This document shows positions 22,460-38,199 of a DNA stretch of 64,000 bases, one piece after another. The notes beneath the pieces were generated by a model, which worked only from the letters and a program-made list of their open reading frames with translations, had not been told where the DNA came from and made no database searches. The DNA lies in assembly GCA_003971905.1 (NCBI GenBank), contig RSEE01000128.1, positions 1 through 64,000 of the forward strand, given 5' to 3'. Source of the DNA: Moniliella sp. 'wahieum' (taxonomy: Eukaryota; Basidiomycota; Moniliellomycetes; Moniliellales; Moniliellaceae). How positions within the stretch are numbered: position 1 is the stretch's first letter; each line of letters starts with the position of its first letter. The position numbers were made by a program, and so were the translations under genes.

Positions 22460-24145
22460 TCAGGACTGGTCGCGTTCCTTGGTGAATGTCTTCAATTCGT
22501 CTTGGACGGCTGAACAAAATCTGACGGTACAAAGCCCGCAAAGCCAGGGATGAGAAACGAGTTGGCATTCACGTTGGGCAACTGGTGCCGTAACTTATCC
22601 GACAAACCACGCAGCTTGGCAAACTTGGTCGTGCGCATGGATACTACCGAGGCGCCGTCCCCCTCGGACCCCATCTCGGCACTGGCATCGGCACTGGCAT
22701 CGGCACTGGCATCGGCACTGGCATCGGCACTGGCATCGGCACTGGCGTTGGCACTGGCACTGGCACTGGTATTGGCATTGGCACTGGCACTGGCGTTGGC
22801 ACTGGCGTTGGCATTGGCATTGGCATCGAGAGCTGGAGCCGGCAGGCCGAATTCTTCCGACGTGGGCGAAGCAGGTAAGACCAGACCATGGGCCACTCTG
22901 TTTGGTCCTGGCGAGCTGGGCATAGGGAGGGGACTGGGTACGGGTCCGCCCGCGCGCACAGGCACAGACACCTTCGTCCGGGGCCTATTCCCCCCGTTCT
23001 CGCACGCTACCGAAAAACTTGGTGCGCCACGTGCCCTGAGAAGTAGGGGAGCAGGAAGGTGGGTATTCGTGGCCCGGAAGACTGCGCTTCCTCTTCTCGC
23101 TTCCCCAGCTCAGCGCCCAAGACGCGTGGTCGTCGGCGGGGGGAGAATTGGGTGGGGGGTACAGGTCCAAGCTGATGGGGTGAAGGCGGGGCGGGGGCCG
23201 GGGCGGGCTGCTTCCAGGGCTGAGGGAGTCAAGGGAGGTGAAAGAGTGGACGGATTGGACCTGTGACTGTGGTTGTGGTTGTGGTTGTGACTGTGACTGT
23301 GGCTGTGGCTGTGGCAGCGGAAGCAGCAGAGTGGTTGCGGAGGATGCTTGCCAGTCTCGGTGCGGTTGGAGGAGGCAGTAGCTGGGCCAGACGAGGGGGA
23401 GGAAGCTGTAGAGGCACGAGGAGTACGGGAAGGCAAGGAAGGAATGGACGTCGAGTGGGACAAGCTCCGTGCGCGCGGCCGATCGAGAGGGCGAAGTGGG
23501 ACGCCACTGGTAGTAGCGAGACCAGGTACAGTCCCATTCAGGTAGAATCCCTGGGTTCTAGACACGCCTCGTGCCACTGTTGGGATGCAGACCCATCTTG
23601 CGCACATCCGATCCTCCCGCTGCGTCCAACCGCGCTGTACCTCCAGGCAAGGGCAACCAGGCAAGTCCAGAGCGAGCAAGGGCCCTGACGGAACAGGCCC
23701 ATGCGAGCTGGACGGACGACTTGAGGCGGTTTGAGGAAGAGGAGATGGAGAGCGTCTCCCTGACCAGCGGCGGGGTGGGGACGCCATCGCTGCCCGGGCC
23801 GCCGGAAGGCGAGCTGGGGCCCGTGTAGACCAGCGCGTGGGCGGGCCAGCCATTGACGGGGGTACGCTGGACGGGTGGGGGGGCGTGTCAAGCAGCTGCT
23901 TCAGCAGCCCATCCAGCAGCTCCGTGGGCGAGCGCGCGTTCTGTGCAAATGGAGCGGAGGGGGGAGGGCGTTAGAGAGGGAGAAGGAGCACAGGACCAAC
24001 CACGCCCATCAAGACAGACACAGGAATTGCAGAAACGTACGCTGGCATGACGGCTGCGGGGGGGGCAGGAGGCGGGCGAGTGGGGCTCACTCCAGCTCCC
24101 ATAGGAGCCAGAAGAGGGCGCGAGGGCAAACGGGGGTCCGGCCAT
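22460..24145 (-). CDS. unrecognised Ser/Ala/His-rich disordered protein
   Basis: I do not recognise this gene. It is called from splice logic and composition. The ATG at 24145 opens a 35-codon exon ([20 protein letters not shown] and on) ending in a GTACGT donor (intron 24040-23941, acceptor CACAG). Exon 2 begins [20 protein letters not shown], a short amphipathic helix. The middle is Pro/Ser-rich, with alternating His-Ser and His-Asn dipeptides (23263-23318) and an Ala-Ser-Ala-Asp repeat from a 12-base unit (about 22676-22828). The C-terminus is the only ordered-looking part: [18 protein letters not shown], then [19 protein letters not shown], and after one frame change [13 protein letters not shown] and a stop at 22460. 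Several frame changes prevent a clean translation. It could be a chromatin, cell-polarity or signalling scaffold; nothing in the sequence says which. Confidence 0.5.
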
Positions 24146-27100
24146 GGTGGTGGAGCAGCAAGCGAGCAAGAGGTGGGCAGGGCAGGCAGCTGCGTATAAT
24201 ATAGACACAGCGGATGGGAGTGGCTAGTGGTGGAGCGTATGCAGCAGCACAACAGGAGACAGAGCGGGTGCGGCTGGCGCGACAGACGAGAGAGCGCTCG
24301 GTCGATCGTAGAGGAGATACGGACGGGGCTGCTGCCGCTTAACGATTAGATGGTTAGGGTACTTACTCCCAGTCGCTGCCAAGCCTGCCGTCCAACGTCC
24401 GCTGCCATCGGCGAGCACACGAGCACAGCCAGCAGACACGCCGTGCGTGGCCGGCGTTTGCCACCAAAGGGGCTCTTCTGTCTCTCGTGGGAGGGAGGCG
24501 AACATGTGCGGTTTGGTCCCCCACCCCTCGGATTCAGGGCCGCCTGGGCGGTGAGCACTGAGTCTCAGGACTGAATATACTGAATGTACTCAGTTGCCAA
24601 CGCGGCGCAGCGCTGGGAGAGGCATGCATGTGACTCGCCCCGCTCCACTAGTACTAACAAACGGGGTCGCGTCGGGCGCTTGTGTGCTGAAAGTGCGAAG
24701 GCTGAATGAGAGTGAAGCTTGAAGCTTGAAGAGTGAATATATCTAGTGAATCCTCAATCTCGGCTTAGGTACCTGGGCCCAAGTACACTCTCAGTACTCA
24801 CCCACTGCGGCTACTTTTAGTACTCTGTACTGACTCAGTGCCCAGTACTCTCACACATGTCACAGTAAAACCAGTAACTGGCAAACGAAAATCGTTGACT
24901 ACTTGCTCTCGTAGGCTGGCACATCCCACAAATACATATGGGGGTACCCAGTATCGTATAAGCAGAGCCCTGTATCCTGTACGTAGATTTGCCCGAGGAC
25001 ACAACCGACATCCGGATACTCGGCGTTCTTTCCGCCGACCCAGGGACGGAGAGGCGTATGCCTCTCCAACTCTAAAGAGACATTCGTCCAGTAAATTCCT
25101 TCAAGCCCCAACCAAGACTGGCCCTGCCGCTGGGTTGGTGTCTCTGGTACACGCCCTTTCTTCAGCTTCTCGAACCCCCCATCCCTATCCCCTCTCATGA
25201 GATGCATGAGACGTGACGCATGAGATTGAGATCCACACGACAGCTCAGATATATGAAAGAGAACACGGTGCGTTCCTGTGGCCTTTTCAGTCTCTTTCCC
25301 AACGCCCCCATACGTCCAACAAGCCATATCGCATGCCTTGAGAAAAAAAGTGCCCCTTTTGTTTCCAGAGCGTCTCTCCTTCAATGTCTGGGGCAGTGCG
25401 TTGAGCCTAAGCGCCTAAGCGCTGAAGGTAGGTCGCGGGAGGGGTCACCGGTCAACCGGTCAACCGATCAACGTTCAACCTGAGCATACTTCCTATAGTC
25501 ACTAGAAGTTGTAAACACTTTTCGCGGGAAGTAAACACTTTTCCCGGTTACTTTAAGCTTTAAGATTGCGCCTCTCGCGGCCATCGAGCTTGATTAGCGT
25601 CGTTTTTGGCCGAGATAACATGGACAACAAAACGTTATCCCCGGCCGACCATGCGGCGGCACCGCCGGCTGAGAAGCCGGCGACTGACAAGCTCATTGAT
25701 CTATTGATCCGATCATCGATCATGCATCATGCATGATTATCGATCATCAATTGAAGCCTGATCGACCCCTGATTGATCTACCGCGTAACGCGTGTATCGC
25801 GCAACGCCACGGTCTATTCGTACCAAGCGTTTTGGGCGTTTGCTGTCCTCTGATCCAACTGCGCTTCGCTCAGCGCTCACAACTTTCGACCTCTCTCTCA
25901 CCGATCTCAGATCATCGATCACATGCACATGTCACATGCACACCCCGCTTTTCCCCGCACCCCACCATGTCAAAAGACGGCCATGATTAATGATTAATGG
26001 CCGATGATCCAGTCCATGATCGGGTCCATGGATCCGGGCGCTCAGCGCTCAGCCGGAGCGCGTCGTCTATCTATACTCCAAGCGAGCGAGATTTGCGACT
26101 CCCAGATCTCACATGCTGTCATCGCCTGTCACATGTCGTGTGACATGGCAATCACTCCAAAACTGCTGTAGTACTGGAGCAGACTGAAGAAATGATCGAT
26201 CAGCAAGTCGGTTCCCTTCGCTGCCACAGCGAGGTACAGATGAAACCGCACCCCGTGCTTTCAGCGGCGCTAACTAGGAGCGTTTTGGGCAATGGGTACG
26301 GTAAAAGTCATGGTAGTAGCTTTGGGTCCACAGTATGCGGCGTGTACAGAAAGCAGGACGTTGATGTGGCGTTTTGATGGTGTATTCCATTTTGCAACAC
26401 ATGATGGCACAGACGCTCCCAAGCGCGTCTCGTCCTCGACGTCCTCGACGCCGCGTCAAGCGTCATGCGCGTCATGCCTCTGCCTGACTAGGAGCGGTAT
26501 TCAGCTAGGCGAGTCCTAGCGATTTCGATGAAGCAAAGACCCATACTCAAAATACAATATAGGCCCCATGCCAGCTGGGAACTCGGGTTCGTTTCGAGAC
26601 CACTGCCCATATGATAGCGGAAAGTTGAACACTGGACATACAGAGTACTGAAGTTCAGTACATTGAAGGATTAGCTTGCGCGATCCCGAGCAACGGGATA
26701 CTGGCTAGAAAACCCACACAAAAAAGCGTACGATCAACGTCCAACCTCCAACAGTATAGCCGCGCTGTAACGCAAATAGCCACTAGGTTCGAGTACATTT
26801 TTGTGGCTGCGAAGCATCGCGCTGGGAAAGGATGCATTCCTTCACCGTCTTCAAGCTTCAAGCTTCAACAGAGATAAGATTAAAGATTGCCCGTGTTCAA
26901 AGACCAACAATATAGTATGGTTCGTTGCGATTCAAGGGGCAGAAGATACAAAAAGTAGCCCTCTAGTAACTCGCTGGCGATTCGTCATTTCTCTCATCCT
27001 CACTCGCTTCACACATCACATGGATTCTGTATTTTATCATCTGTACACTCTCGCTGTACTCTGTAGTACTCCTCATGCTTCTCATACCACCAGCCACCAG

Positions 27101-27463
27101 TCCCACGTGCGTCTGACCATCCGGCGTAAGGTGTAGCGCAGAGCCACATGCAAAGAAAAGAGGAGCGCTCTCCCTGCCGCCGCGTCCTCCTTCCTCTACC
27201 ATCTTTCCCCACGCCCACCATGAGCCCTGGGTACGACCTGACCGACCTGACCCGACCAGTCATCACGCACCACCGTCAGTCACGGACCAAGCCATTTCTT
27301 CTTTATTGTTTCCTGCTACCTCGGTGAGAGGGCACATTGAGTGTGGCCAAACAGTCAGGCCACTATAGGTAGGCCAGAGAACCAGCGTATTCTCCTTCCA
27401 TTTCCTTCGTCTTGTCGTGCCTCCCATGTTCCAGGTTGCATGTCCCGGTTGCATGTTGCATGT
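24146..27463. other. 3.3 kb gene-poor, AT-richer block
   Basis: No conserved coding sequence found on either strand. The longest frame (minus, 24899-25384, 161 codons) shows no family motif and no plausible promoter. The block is dense in short palindromic words: ACTCAGTACTC and AGTACT (24784-24850), GAAGCTTGAAGCTTGAAG (about 24713) and its complement near 26855, GATCGATCATGCATCATGCATGATTATCGATC (25715-25746), CGCTCAGCGCTCAG (about 26038), and a tandem GTAAACACTTTTC pair (25514-25548). No tRNA with a convincing B box, rDNA, LTR or transposase is seen. Confidence 0.55.
25514..25548. repeat. tandem GTAAACACTTTTCSCGG pair
   Basis: Two adjacent near-identical copies: GTAAACACTTTTCGCGG, two bases, then GTAAACACTTTTCCCGG. 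GTAAACA is also the core of forkhead-type binding sites, so paired protein binding is one reading; a remnant of a longer repeat is another. Confidence 0.6.
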
Positions 27464-28779
27464 TCACGCTCCTTTGGGCAGCAAGAGCCAGGCAGCCAAG
27501 CCAGCGACGAGGCCCGACAACTTTTCGCCCGGGGTATGAAAGTAGACTTGGGTCAGGAACAGCATCCAGGCCCACAAGGCTGCCAAGCCCAAGGTGGCTA
27601 CCAACCCCATGTGTAGCCCCTTGCTTGGGGCCGTGGCAGTCCCGTCGTCGCAGGGACATGGGCGGTGCGGTCGCGGAAATTGAATGGCCAGGATTGCGAG
27701 CGGGAATAGAGTGCTTGTACGCCAGGTAGCAGGTACGGTACCAATGGCGATACTTCCTCCAGCATCCAGAGTAAAGATAGGATCAACAGGAACGTATGGC
27801 CCGATACGTCGTGCCCCCCGCGCCCTAGGAACCATCCACAATGAGGGGAGTTAGTCTCGTTCTCGTCTCGTTCACCTCATTTCGTCGGCTCGTCGGCTCG
27901 GTCTCGTCTCGCGGGAGAAGAGAGCTAACAAGGCCAACACGGGTACGTACATTCGGTTCGGAGGGAATGGAGTAAGTTAGTTGCCACCTCGCCTTGTTGG
28001 GTGGGGGCAAGGGGCAGAGGGAACGCCTTACGTTGGACACAGTAACTATGATCCACCGTTTCAGGCACTGCGATGGCCAAAGGACCCGCGCCCAGCGGGT
28101 CCTTCGGGCGGACCGGTACACACTCCCCGCCCGTGGCGGTCAAGATGCGGTACATGATTGACGGGCCAAAAAACCACGAGGCAAAAAGTACCCAAATCAG
28201 CGTCGCCACCAAAAATCGAAGTAGCGACATGCACACCAACGATGTCGACGTTACGCCTACCTCTTGTACCTCGGTCGGCGCATCATCGTCTTTTTTGTGC
28301 GACGACCCGGGTTGCGCCACCGCAGGCGCCGGGACCACAGAGGAACCCGAAGCCGACCCCGAAGCCAAACCCGAAGCCGACGCCGAGCCGGTAGTCGCCG
28401 CAAGTGCGATCGGCTCCGCCTCGGGCGCAGCAGATGTGGGTGTGGGTGAGGCGGCAAAGAAAGCGAGAAGGGTGGTCTTGAGGGCGACGAGCTGGAGGGC
28501 AAAAACGAGCCAATTCCATACCATGGCGTACTTGACAAACACTTGGTTGACCACATTGTGTTTGTTGGCCCAGTAGGTCTTGTGGTGCTGCGGCACAGGA
28601 GGCGAAGTGGAGGCCAGGTTTTGAATGTGCGTGCCAAACGCCAGACTGACCCCGAGGCCTCCCAGGGTCAGCGCGAGCACCATGCCAAGGTAGGCGTAGT
28701 GGTACGGCTGCAGCACCAGCAGCTGCCGCAGCACCCCCGACGAGGCGGGCACAGGGCGGGGCGCGGGGCGAGTGCTCAT
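27464..28779 (-). CDS. FIT2: FIT2/Scs3-type ER lipid-droplet protein
   Basis: Multi-pass ER membrane protein of the FIT family, reported as an acyl-CoA diphosphatase needed for lipid-droplet budding and ER integrity. Visible marks: hydrophobic segments after QPYHYAYLGMVL, a conserved block IMYRILTATGGEC, DHSYC, then across the intron WRGGHDVSGHTFLLILSLLW with the first catalytic His, and TQVYFHTPGEKLSGL with the second. The intron is 27950-27825 (GTACGT to CTAG); the junction rebuilds the Trp codon. A low-complexity Ala/Ser/Gly loop of about 60 residues sits between two TM segments. One frame change is needed between the Trp-Met-Leu-Glu-Glu block and YFHT. The start is the ATG at 28779 (MSTRPAPRPVP). 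About 395 residues. Confidence 0.85.
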
Positions 28780-29481
28780 CGCGCGAGGAGGGGGCGAGGG
28801 TGGGTGAGGCAGGCAAGGATGGAAGCAAGAGAGCAAGTGAGGATGGAAGGGCGGAAGGAAGGGAGGAAGGATGGATGGAAGGATGGAAGGAAGGATGGGT
28901 AGATGGATGGATAACCGATTTGCGGCGCAGGAGTACCCTGGGTAGACCTGGTGACGGGGCCGGAGCTATGACGTGGGCGTGCAATTTCAGCCGGCAGTGC
29001 TGTGCGCTGCTCGATCGGCGGCGCCACGCCCCGCCTCGGCGCGGGCCAGAAGCGGCGGTTGGGACGCCAGGCAGCCTCAGCCGCTCGTCCCTCGTCCAGC
29101 ACGAGGCGGCGATGGCCATGGCCACCCGCATGGCCTCCATCCATCCATCCATCCATCCATCCATCCGCAGGCGCACCTCCCACTATGGACGCTCCCTGTG
29201 CCCGTGTGCCTCGAAGATCTATGTTCTAATCCCCGGCGCAGCACCCCCGTGTGTATACTTCTGCCCCCATCAGCAGCTACAGGGCGCAGACGACGACCGA
29301 CGTAGCACCCGAGCGCAGCACACACATAGCCAGGATGTGCCAGCTTACTCTCACGCTCCTGCCACGCGCCAGAGCGCCATCGCAAACCCTGCCCCCTCCG
29401 ATCAGTTTGGCTGCGTGCGGTAGGCCAGTCCAAGCCCAGGGGGGAAAGGCGGTTTGCAGAAAGGGTATGCATCTCAGTGGG
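28780..29481. other. FIT2 upstream region with microsatellites
   Basis: About 700 bases upstream of FIT2. A GGAA/GGAT tetranucleotide tract covers about 28820-28916 and a CATC tract covers 29136-29165. The tracts keep frames open on both strands and create long but meaningless frames. No gene recognised. The right half must carry the 3-prime UTR of the methyltransferase gene. Confidence 0.6.
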
Positions 29482-30506
29482 TCAACATGCCACGGCAAAT
29501 ACGCGCAGACGCACATAGTGCGCCGTCCATTCGCCCGTCTCGGGGTTGTACCATGGCGGCTCTCCCTGGACAGCGCCTCGCCAGCTTGGAGTCGCGAGAG
29601 CACATGGGTCACCGCCGCCTCCTTGTCCTGCATCTCATTGATAAACGGCCCGCCGAACGCCTGTCGTGCCAAACATCCGCCCATCGTGTCAGTGACCTGT
29701 TCTGCTCGCCCCGATCCGATCCTGTCTTCTCTGCCTCTCGGCTGGACAAGACGTAGCAAGCCAACGTACCTTCAACCAGCCTTCCGCGCCGCCAGCCAGC
29801 GGGGTCGGACGCACCACCAACGCCGCGTACTCGACCTTGAATCCGGCCTGGGTGAGCACCTGCGTATACTGTTCGACCGAGGGGAAGAACCAAGGGTCGA
29901 CCACGTCGGGGTGCACGCCCTGCGCTTGCACTTCGTCCCTCAACAGCGTATGGACCGCACCAACGTTACCCTTTCCACCGAGTTCGGCCGCGAGGATGCC
30001 GCCGGTGCGAAGGGCAGCGCGCATGCCCTTGGCCACCGACACAGGGTCGCGTCGCATCCAGTGCAAGGCGGCATTGGAAAATACCTTATCAAACGTCCCT
30101 GTCAACTTTTCCGTTTGCAACCACGGAAGCAAGTCGTGGCCATCCAACACAACGTAACGCAACTGCGACGATCCTGATGGGGCGGCCATGTAGGCCGTTG
30201 TGATCATGTCGCTCGCCGCGTCCACACCTAGCACTGCGCCAGGTGCAACGGCCGCGGCAATGGACTGCGTAAGCTCGCCACTGCCACACCCGACATCCAG
30301 CACCCGTTCCCCCGGCTGCGGATCGAGCAGGTGGCGGACAGAGGCAGTGTTGGCATCGTTAAAGACAAAGGAGGCCTGGGCGCGGTAGACGGATGCGTTG
30401 TTGGAGCTGTGGAAGGCGCCCGTGTCGGTGGGCAGGACGTCGGCGGTGGCGGTGCGCGCCGGTGGAGGACGTCGGCGCGGGAGAGGGGCGGCGGCTGCGA
30501 GGACAT
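29482..30506 (-). CDS. SAM-dependent methyltransferase (type 11/25)
   Basis: Small class I methyltransferase; the substrate is unknown. Motif I is LDVGCGSGELTQ and motif II ends VLGVDAASDMI; then come YVVLDGHDL, FDKVFSNAALHWM (the His-Trp typical of trans-aconitate- and malonyl-ACP-like methyltransferases) and LRTGGILAAELGGKGN. N-terminal to motif I is NNASVYRAQASFVF, the usual start of the fold. One intron, 29769-29661 (GTACGT to CACGACAG), lies before AFGGPFINEMQDKEAA. The protein ends near WYNPETGEWTAHYVRLRVFA, the family C-terminus, after one frame change. The ATG at 30506 gives MSSQPPPLSRADVLH, with one frame change before RTATADVL. About 305 residues. Resemblance is closest to the Tam-like group of fungal methyltransferases. 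Confidence 0.8.
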
Positions 30507-34151
<3,645 letters not shown>

Positions 34152-35330
34152 TCATATTGACACGTTGGGACCTGGTCCCACTGCCGTGCTGGTTGGTGTG
34201 ATGGGCAGAATGGCCCTGACTTGGCACTCGGACCAGTATCATACGATGTATGTGAAATGTGGCATGTGAGGGGGCACCACACACTTTCTTCCTATACCTA
34301 TACCCGTACCTATACCTATACCTTCTGTGGGTATCTGGACACAAGCCACTGAGTACCCAGTACTCGGTACTTGGGTACTCGATCGGTACTCACTCCACAC
34401 GGACCTTCCTCCCCTCTTGCGCCTTCTTTGTCTCTCCCTAGTCCTTGTATATTTCTGCAACGGGACGCCGTTCGCTCGCCCGTTGGGCTAGTAGGTTGAC
34501 TTTTGATCACGGTGATTTACGATACCCCCTACACCTATACTACTAGCCGCACTTGTAAGCACTTCAAGTGTGACCTGTGAGCACACATCAAATGCGAGTA
34601 AACACTGTACCCACCCTCGCTTGCTTCTTTCCTCTCTGGTGCCCAGCGTGTGAGAGGGGCCTCGCATGTCCCTGATGATCCTACACCGATTGAATCCCCT
34701 GTCATCATGTTGGTAATTGGGTGGCACGGGGTTGGCATTTGGACTGGAGAGGAGCTCCTGGCTCTCAGTGCAGTGTCCCATTGCATTTTTTGTATATGGC
34801 ATACTATATCACAGCGATGTAGCAGCGGTCAACTGGTATCCCTCCCGCTCGTGGAGGCGGAGGGGGGGGGGGGGGCACGGTGGGCCGGTCCGAGAAACAA
34901 AAGGTCAAAACGCGATCGAGGGGGGAGAGAGAAGGGGGAACGGAGAAGTGCACTGCCAGAAAGATTGGGCATCGAGGCGAACGAGCAGAGCGACCGAGAG
35001 AAGAAGTCAAGGTTCGACGTTCACGCTTCAAGCGAGACACGATCCAAGGAAGAGGAACAAGAGAGACAATTGGAGGAGCTACGGACAATGAGTGGCGTGT
35101 GACGGAAGGGAAGGAGAATATGGAAATGGTCGTGTGTTGGGACAAGGATCATCAGGAACGACATTGAATCTAACTCCGCAAGATCCAGCATCAACAAGCT
35201 TGAACCGTCGAGAGAGAGAGATCAGAGGAGAGAGGGGGAGGGGAGGGGAAGGGGGTCCAATTGAATTGGTGTACGAAGAACCGTGCGGGAGTAGCGCGTG
35301 TTGGAGACCGATCCGAAGGAATGAATTCCA
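34152..35330. other. convergent SLT2/OPT intergenic
   Basis: About 1.2 kb between convergent genes. It holds CTATACC/GTACC repeats (34298-34322), a nested AGTACT run (34347-34400), a 14-base G run (34862-34875) and GAGA-rich text. No conserved gene is seen; the frames here are short and without motifs. Confidence 0.5.
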
Positions 35331-38199
35331 TCAACGTACGAACATATACTTCAGTTGCTTGAATTGTGCACCTAGCTCGACCCTGACGAAGGCGGGATCG
35401 GGTTGGGCAACCAGAGTCCATTGGGTGCCGGGGCAAAACCAAGGGGGGAACGGGCTTGTTGACCAACTCCAACGCGCCCTGCAACGTATTGGTTTCCACT
35501 TGGTTGCCCCACCAGAGGTTTTCGCCATTGAACGCATTGTCAACCGCGAGCTTGTTCGTGTTGGGCAACTCGAGACAAATGTCAATCAAAAACGACATAA
35601 GGGAGCTACCGGCGGTAAAGCCAGCAGACAAGACGTAATTGTAATCGGTCCAAAACTCAAAGTAATGCCGACGCAAAAAGTACTGGAAAAACCATCCGAC
35701 CAAGAACCACGACGTAAAGTTGATCCCTGTCGCGGGGGGCATCATGCCCGTCGCACCAAAGAAGACGGGCCAGTTGATGAACCGCACCCACGAATTGGGG
35801 TACTTTTAGCCAAGAGCCAAGTAGGGATCGGGATCAGGGCACCCACAATGAACATGATGTTCAGTGCACCGTAGGTTTCCCCCACGGCAAACGTGCGCCC
35901 TGGGCCGATTAGGCCCCAGATGATGCTCGCTGCAGGGGTCAAAACGCGGGATCCAGTCAGTGAAGGTTCTCAAAGGGAGAGAAAGAAGAAAAATAAGGCC
36001 GAGGGTTAAAAGGGAGACGAACCTGAGTAAAATGTTTTCTGTGAGGCACAGGTAAAGTGGGCCGGACTGATTTTCTGGTTGGGGTCAACGCCACAGAGGT
36101 TGTGGGTCGACTTGAAGAGGAACGCAGTCACGCCCACCTGGACAAAGCAGGCCCAGATGGTGGAGACAATCTGGGCCCAGAACATATCCCGAGGAGGCAC
36201 TTTCATGTAATGTCCCAGCTTCAGGTCTTGGAGAAATGTGACGGACTGCACCATGGTGATGTACCCAAACGTTTTGAAAATCATCATTGCCACGGTCGCC
36301 CGGGAGCGCATAGCCCACAATCAATTCGCTAATCACGTTGAGCCCAGGCGTGTTGGACGTGACGGCGGTGATGATGCCAATGGGAACGGTGTACACGGCA
36401 CTCATCACCAAGGCCACCACCAACATCCAATGGGCAATTGCGTCTTGTACACGTACACGGACGGTACACTGCCATCCCAAACGAAATCAAAAACAGTACC
36501 CCATACCACCAGTACGGCACTTCTTTGTACCGTGACATGAGGCGGGCGTGGATGTCGGGTTCCTCATGCAACGACCGCTTGACTTGCCGCACAATGTCGC
36601 CCCAGTAAAACAGGGCGACTTGGCTCAGGGTGGAAGTGATGACACCAAAGCCAACGCCATAGCTGATCATAAATGTCTGCACACACAGGATACGACAAAA
36701 AGGGGTCAGTGGTGTCCTGATCATCAACGGCTAGCCACACTTCGACCCGACCGTTTTTGGGTTTCCAAAAGGTGGAAGAGGGGGCAGGGGGGATCATGCG
36801 AGGCGACGTACGGCGCTAAGGTATTCCTTGGAGTAGGACATGTACTTGTCGAGGTCCAGCTCGTAGTTTTCATTCACCACAAAATCCACCGAGTACGACT
36901 GACCAAAGCGGTCGTAGATACCATTGTTGCTGAAACTGAGGTATCCCGTGTAACGCGCATTGGTGGCCCACAGGATGGGCGCCACAAACCCAATGATCAA
37001 CACGTACCCCACAATCGTATTGAGAATCGCAAACCACGGTACATACATGGGCGAACCCAAGGCACTGGTCACTTGCATCCAATCGAGCGAGATCATGTTG
37101 AACCCGATCCCCCCCGAACCACCAAAGACAATGTTGACGCCCTTGTTTTTGGGTGCGGCCCAGGTAGGCCAGGAAAAGACAGAGACCGTAAACAGGTAGG
37201 AGGGCACCACTTGCCACAGAAACAGCGTGACACCTCCTACGGTAAACATCTTGAACCGGGACCAGCCACGGAAACTGCCCACTTTTTTGTTTTCGTGCAT
37301 CGAGGTAAGGAAAGCCGTGTTGGTCAGGTTGATGGGCCAGATCATCGACGCGGGCCAAACGGATCTGGCGACAAAATCCTGCGTAGGAAAATCCAATCAT
37401 CTGCGTGGCCAGCGTGAGCATGATCATGTACCCCGCCGTCATGTGCTGGCCATAAAACGCGTGCTGCGAGATGAAAATGTCGGTACTGTAGGCGGTGCCG
37501 ACACCGACGGTGGCCATCACCGAGATCATGGTGTGTTCCTTGATGTTAACGGACCCGGGTTGAACCAGCCGGCCAGCGGCCAGGTTTGCGGGTAGGGAAT
37601 TTGGCCATGGCTACACCGATGGGGTAGGCAAACAGTTGCACTGCGATCGACGGGAAGGTAATCACAGGCCACTGGGTTGGTGTGGGGTAAGATGGTGTGG
37701 GAGGGGGGGGTTAAAGAAGAGGAGGGCGAGAGGACGGTTAGAAAAACAAAACAAAAAATATCCAACAAAGAAGCGAGTGACGCGAGAGAAGAGAGAGAAC
37801 ATACCTGGGCGGAGAAGTACATGTTGATGCCACTGAGGACGGTGCAGGCAATCATGCCGATGAACCAGGCGCGGAAGGTGTTGGCCTTCATGGTGGGTCA
37901 TCAAGGTTGCTGACGGCGGCACGGACCTCTGGGTAGATCGAATCGTCTTCAATCACATCCTCCAGCCGCATCTCGGCCTTCTGGTCGCCCTTGGTCAGCG
38001 CGCGGTCCGCCTCGCGCAGCAAGGCGGGATCGAGGTTGGGGTCGTTGAGGCGGCCATCGACGATTTCGTGGCGAATGTCGCGCTCGATCGAGCCAAAGGC
38101 AGCCTCATGGTCCAGCTGGTAGGGCAGCGGAAGGTGGAGGAAGCCTTCGGTGAGGGCGTCCTTGGACTCGTCCTTGTCGGCGTGGTATGCGGGCTGCAT
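35331..38199 (-). CDS. OPT-family oligopeptide transporter
   Basis: Proton-coupled small-oligopeptide transporter of the plasma membrane (fungal OPT/Isp4 group), with about 12-16 TM segments. A cytosolic N-terminus (MQPAYHADKDESKDALTEGF) is followed by EDDSIYPEVRAAVSN and NTFRAWFIGMIACTVLSGIN. The family motifs NPGP with NIKEHTMISVMATVG, SYGVGFGVITSTLSQVALF, DIHARLMSRYKEVPYWWY and INFTSWFLVGWFFQYFLRR, followed by WTDYNYVLSAGFTAG, are present. Introns: 37804-37672 (GTATGT), 36811-36677 (GTACGT) and 36022-35940 (GTTCGT). Frame changes are needed at the exon 1 DDP/MKANTF point and at several others. About 840 residues. The stop is uncertain: possible ends lie at 35372, 35331 or beyond, because the last segment after the WWGNQVETNTLQG block is not conserved. 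Confidence 0.9.

Noticed and set aside
24899-25384. 161-codon minus-strand frame as a gene
   Set aside because: No motif, no promoter-like context, and it lies in a palindrome-rich non-coding block. One open frame of this length is expected by chance in 64 kb.
28800-29423. Plus-strand ORF with Gly-Trp-Met repeats
   Set aside because: Generated by GGAA/GGAT and CATC microsatellites; no conserved residues.
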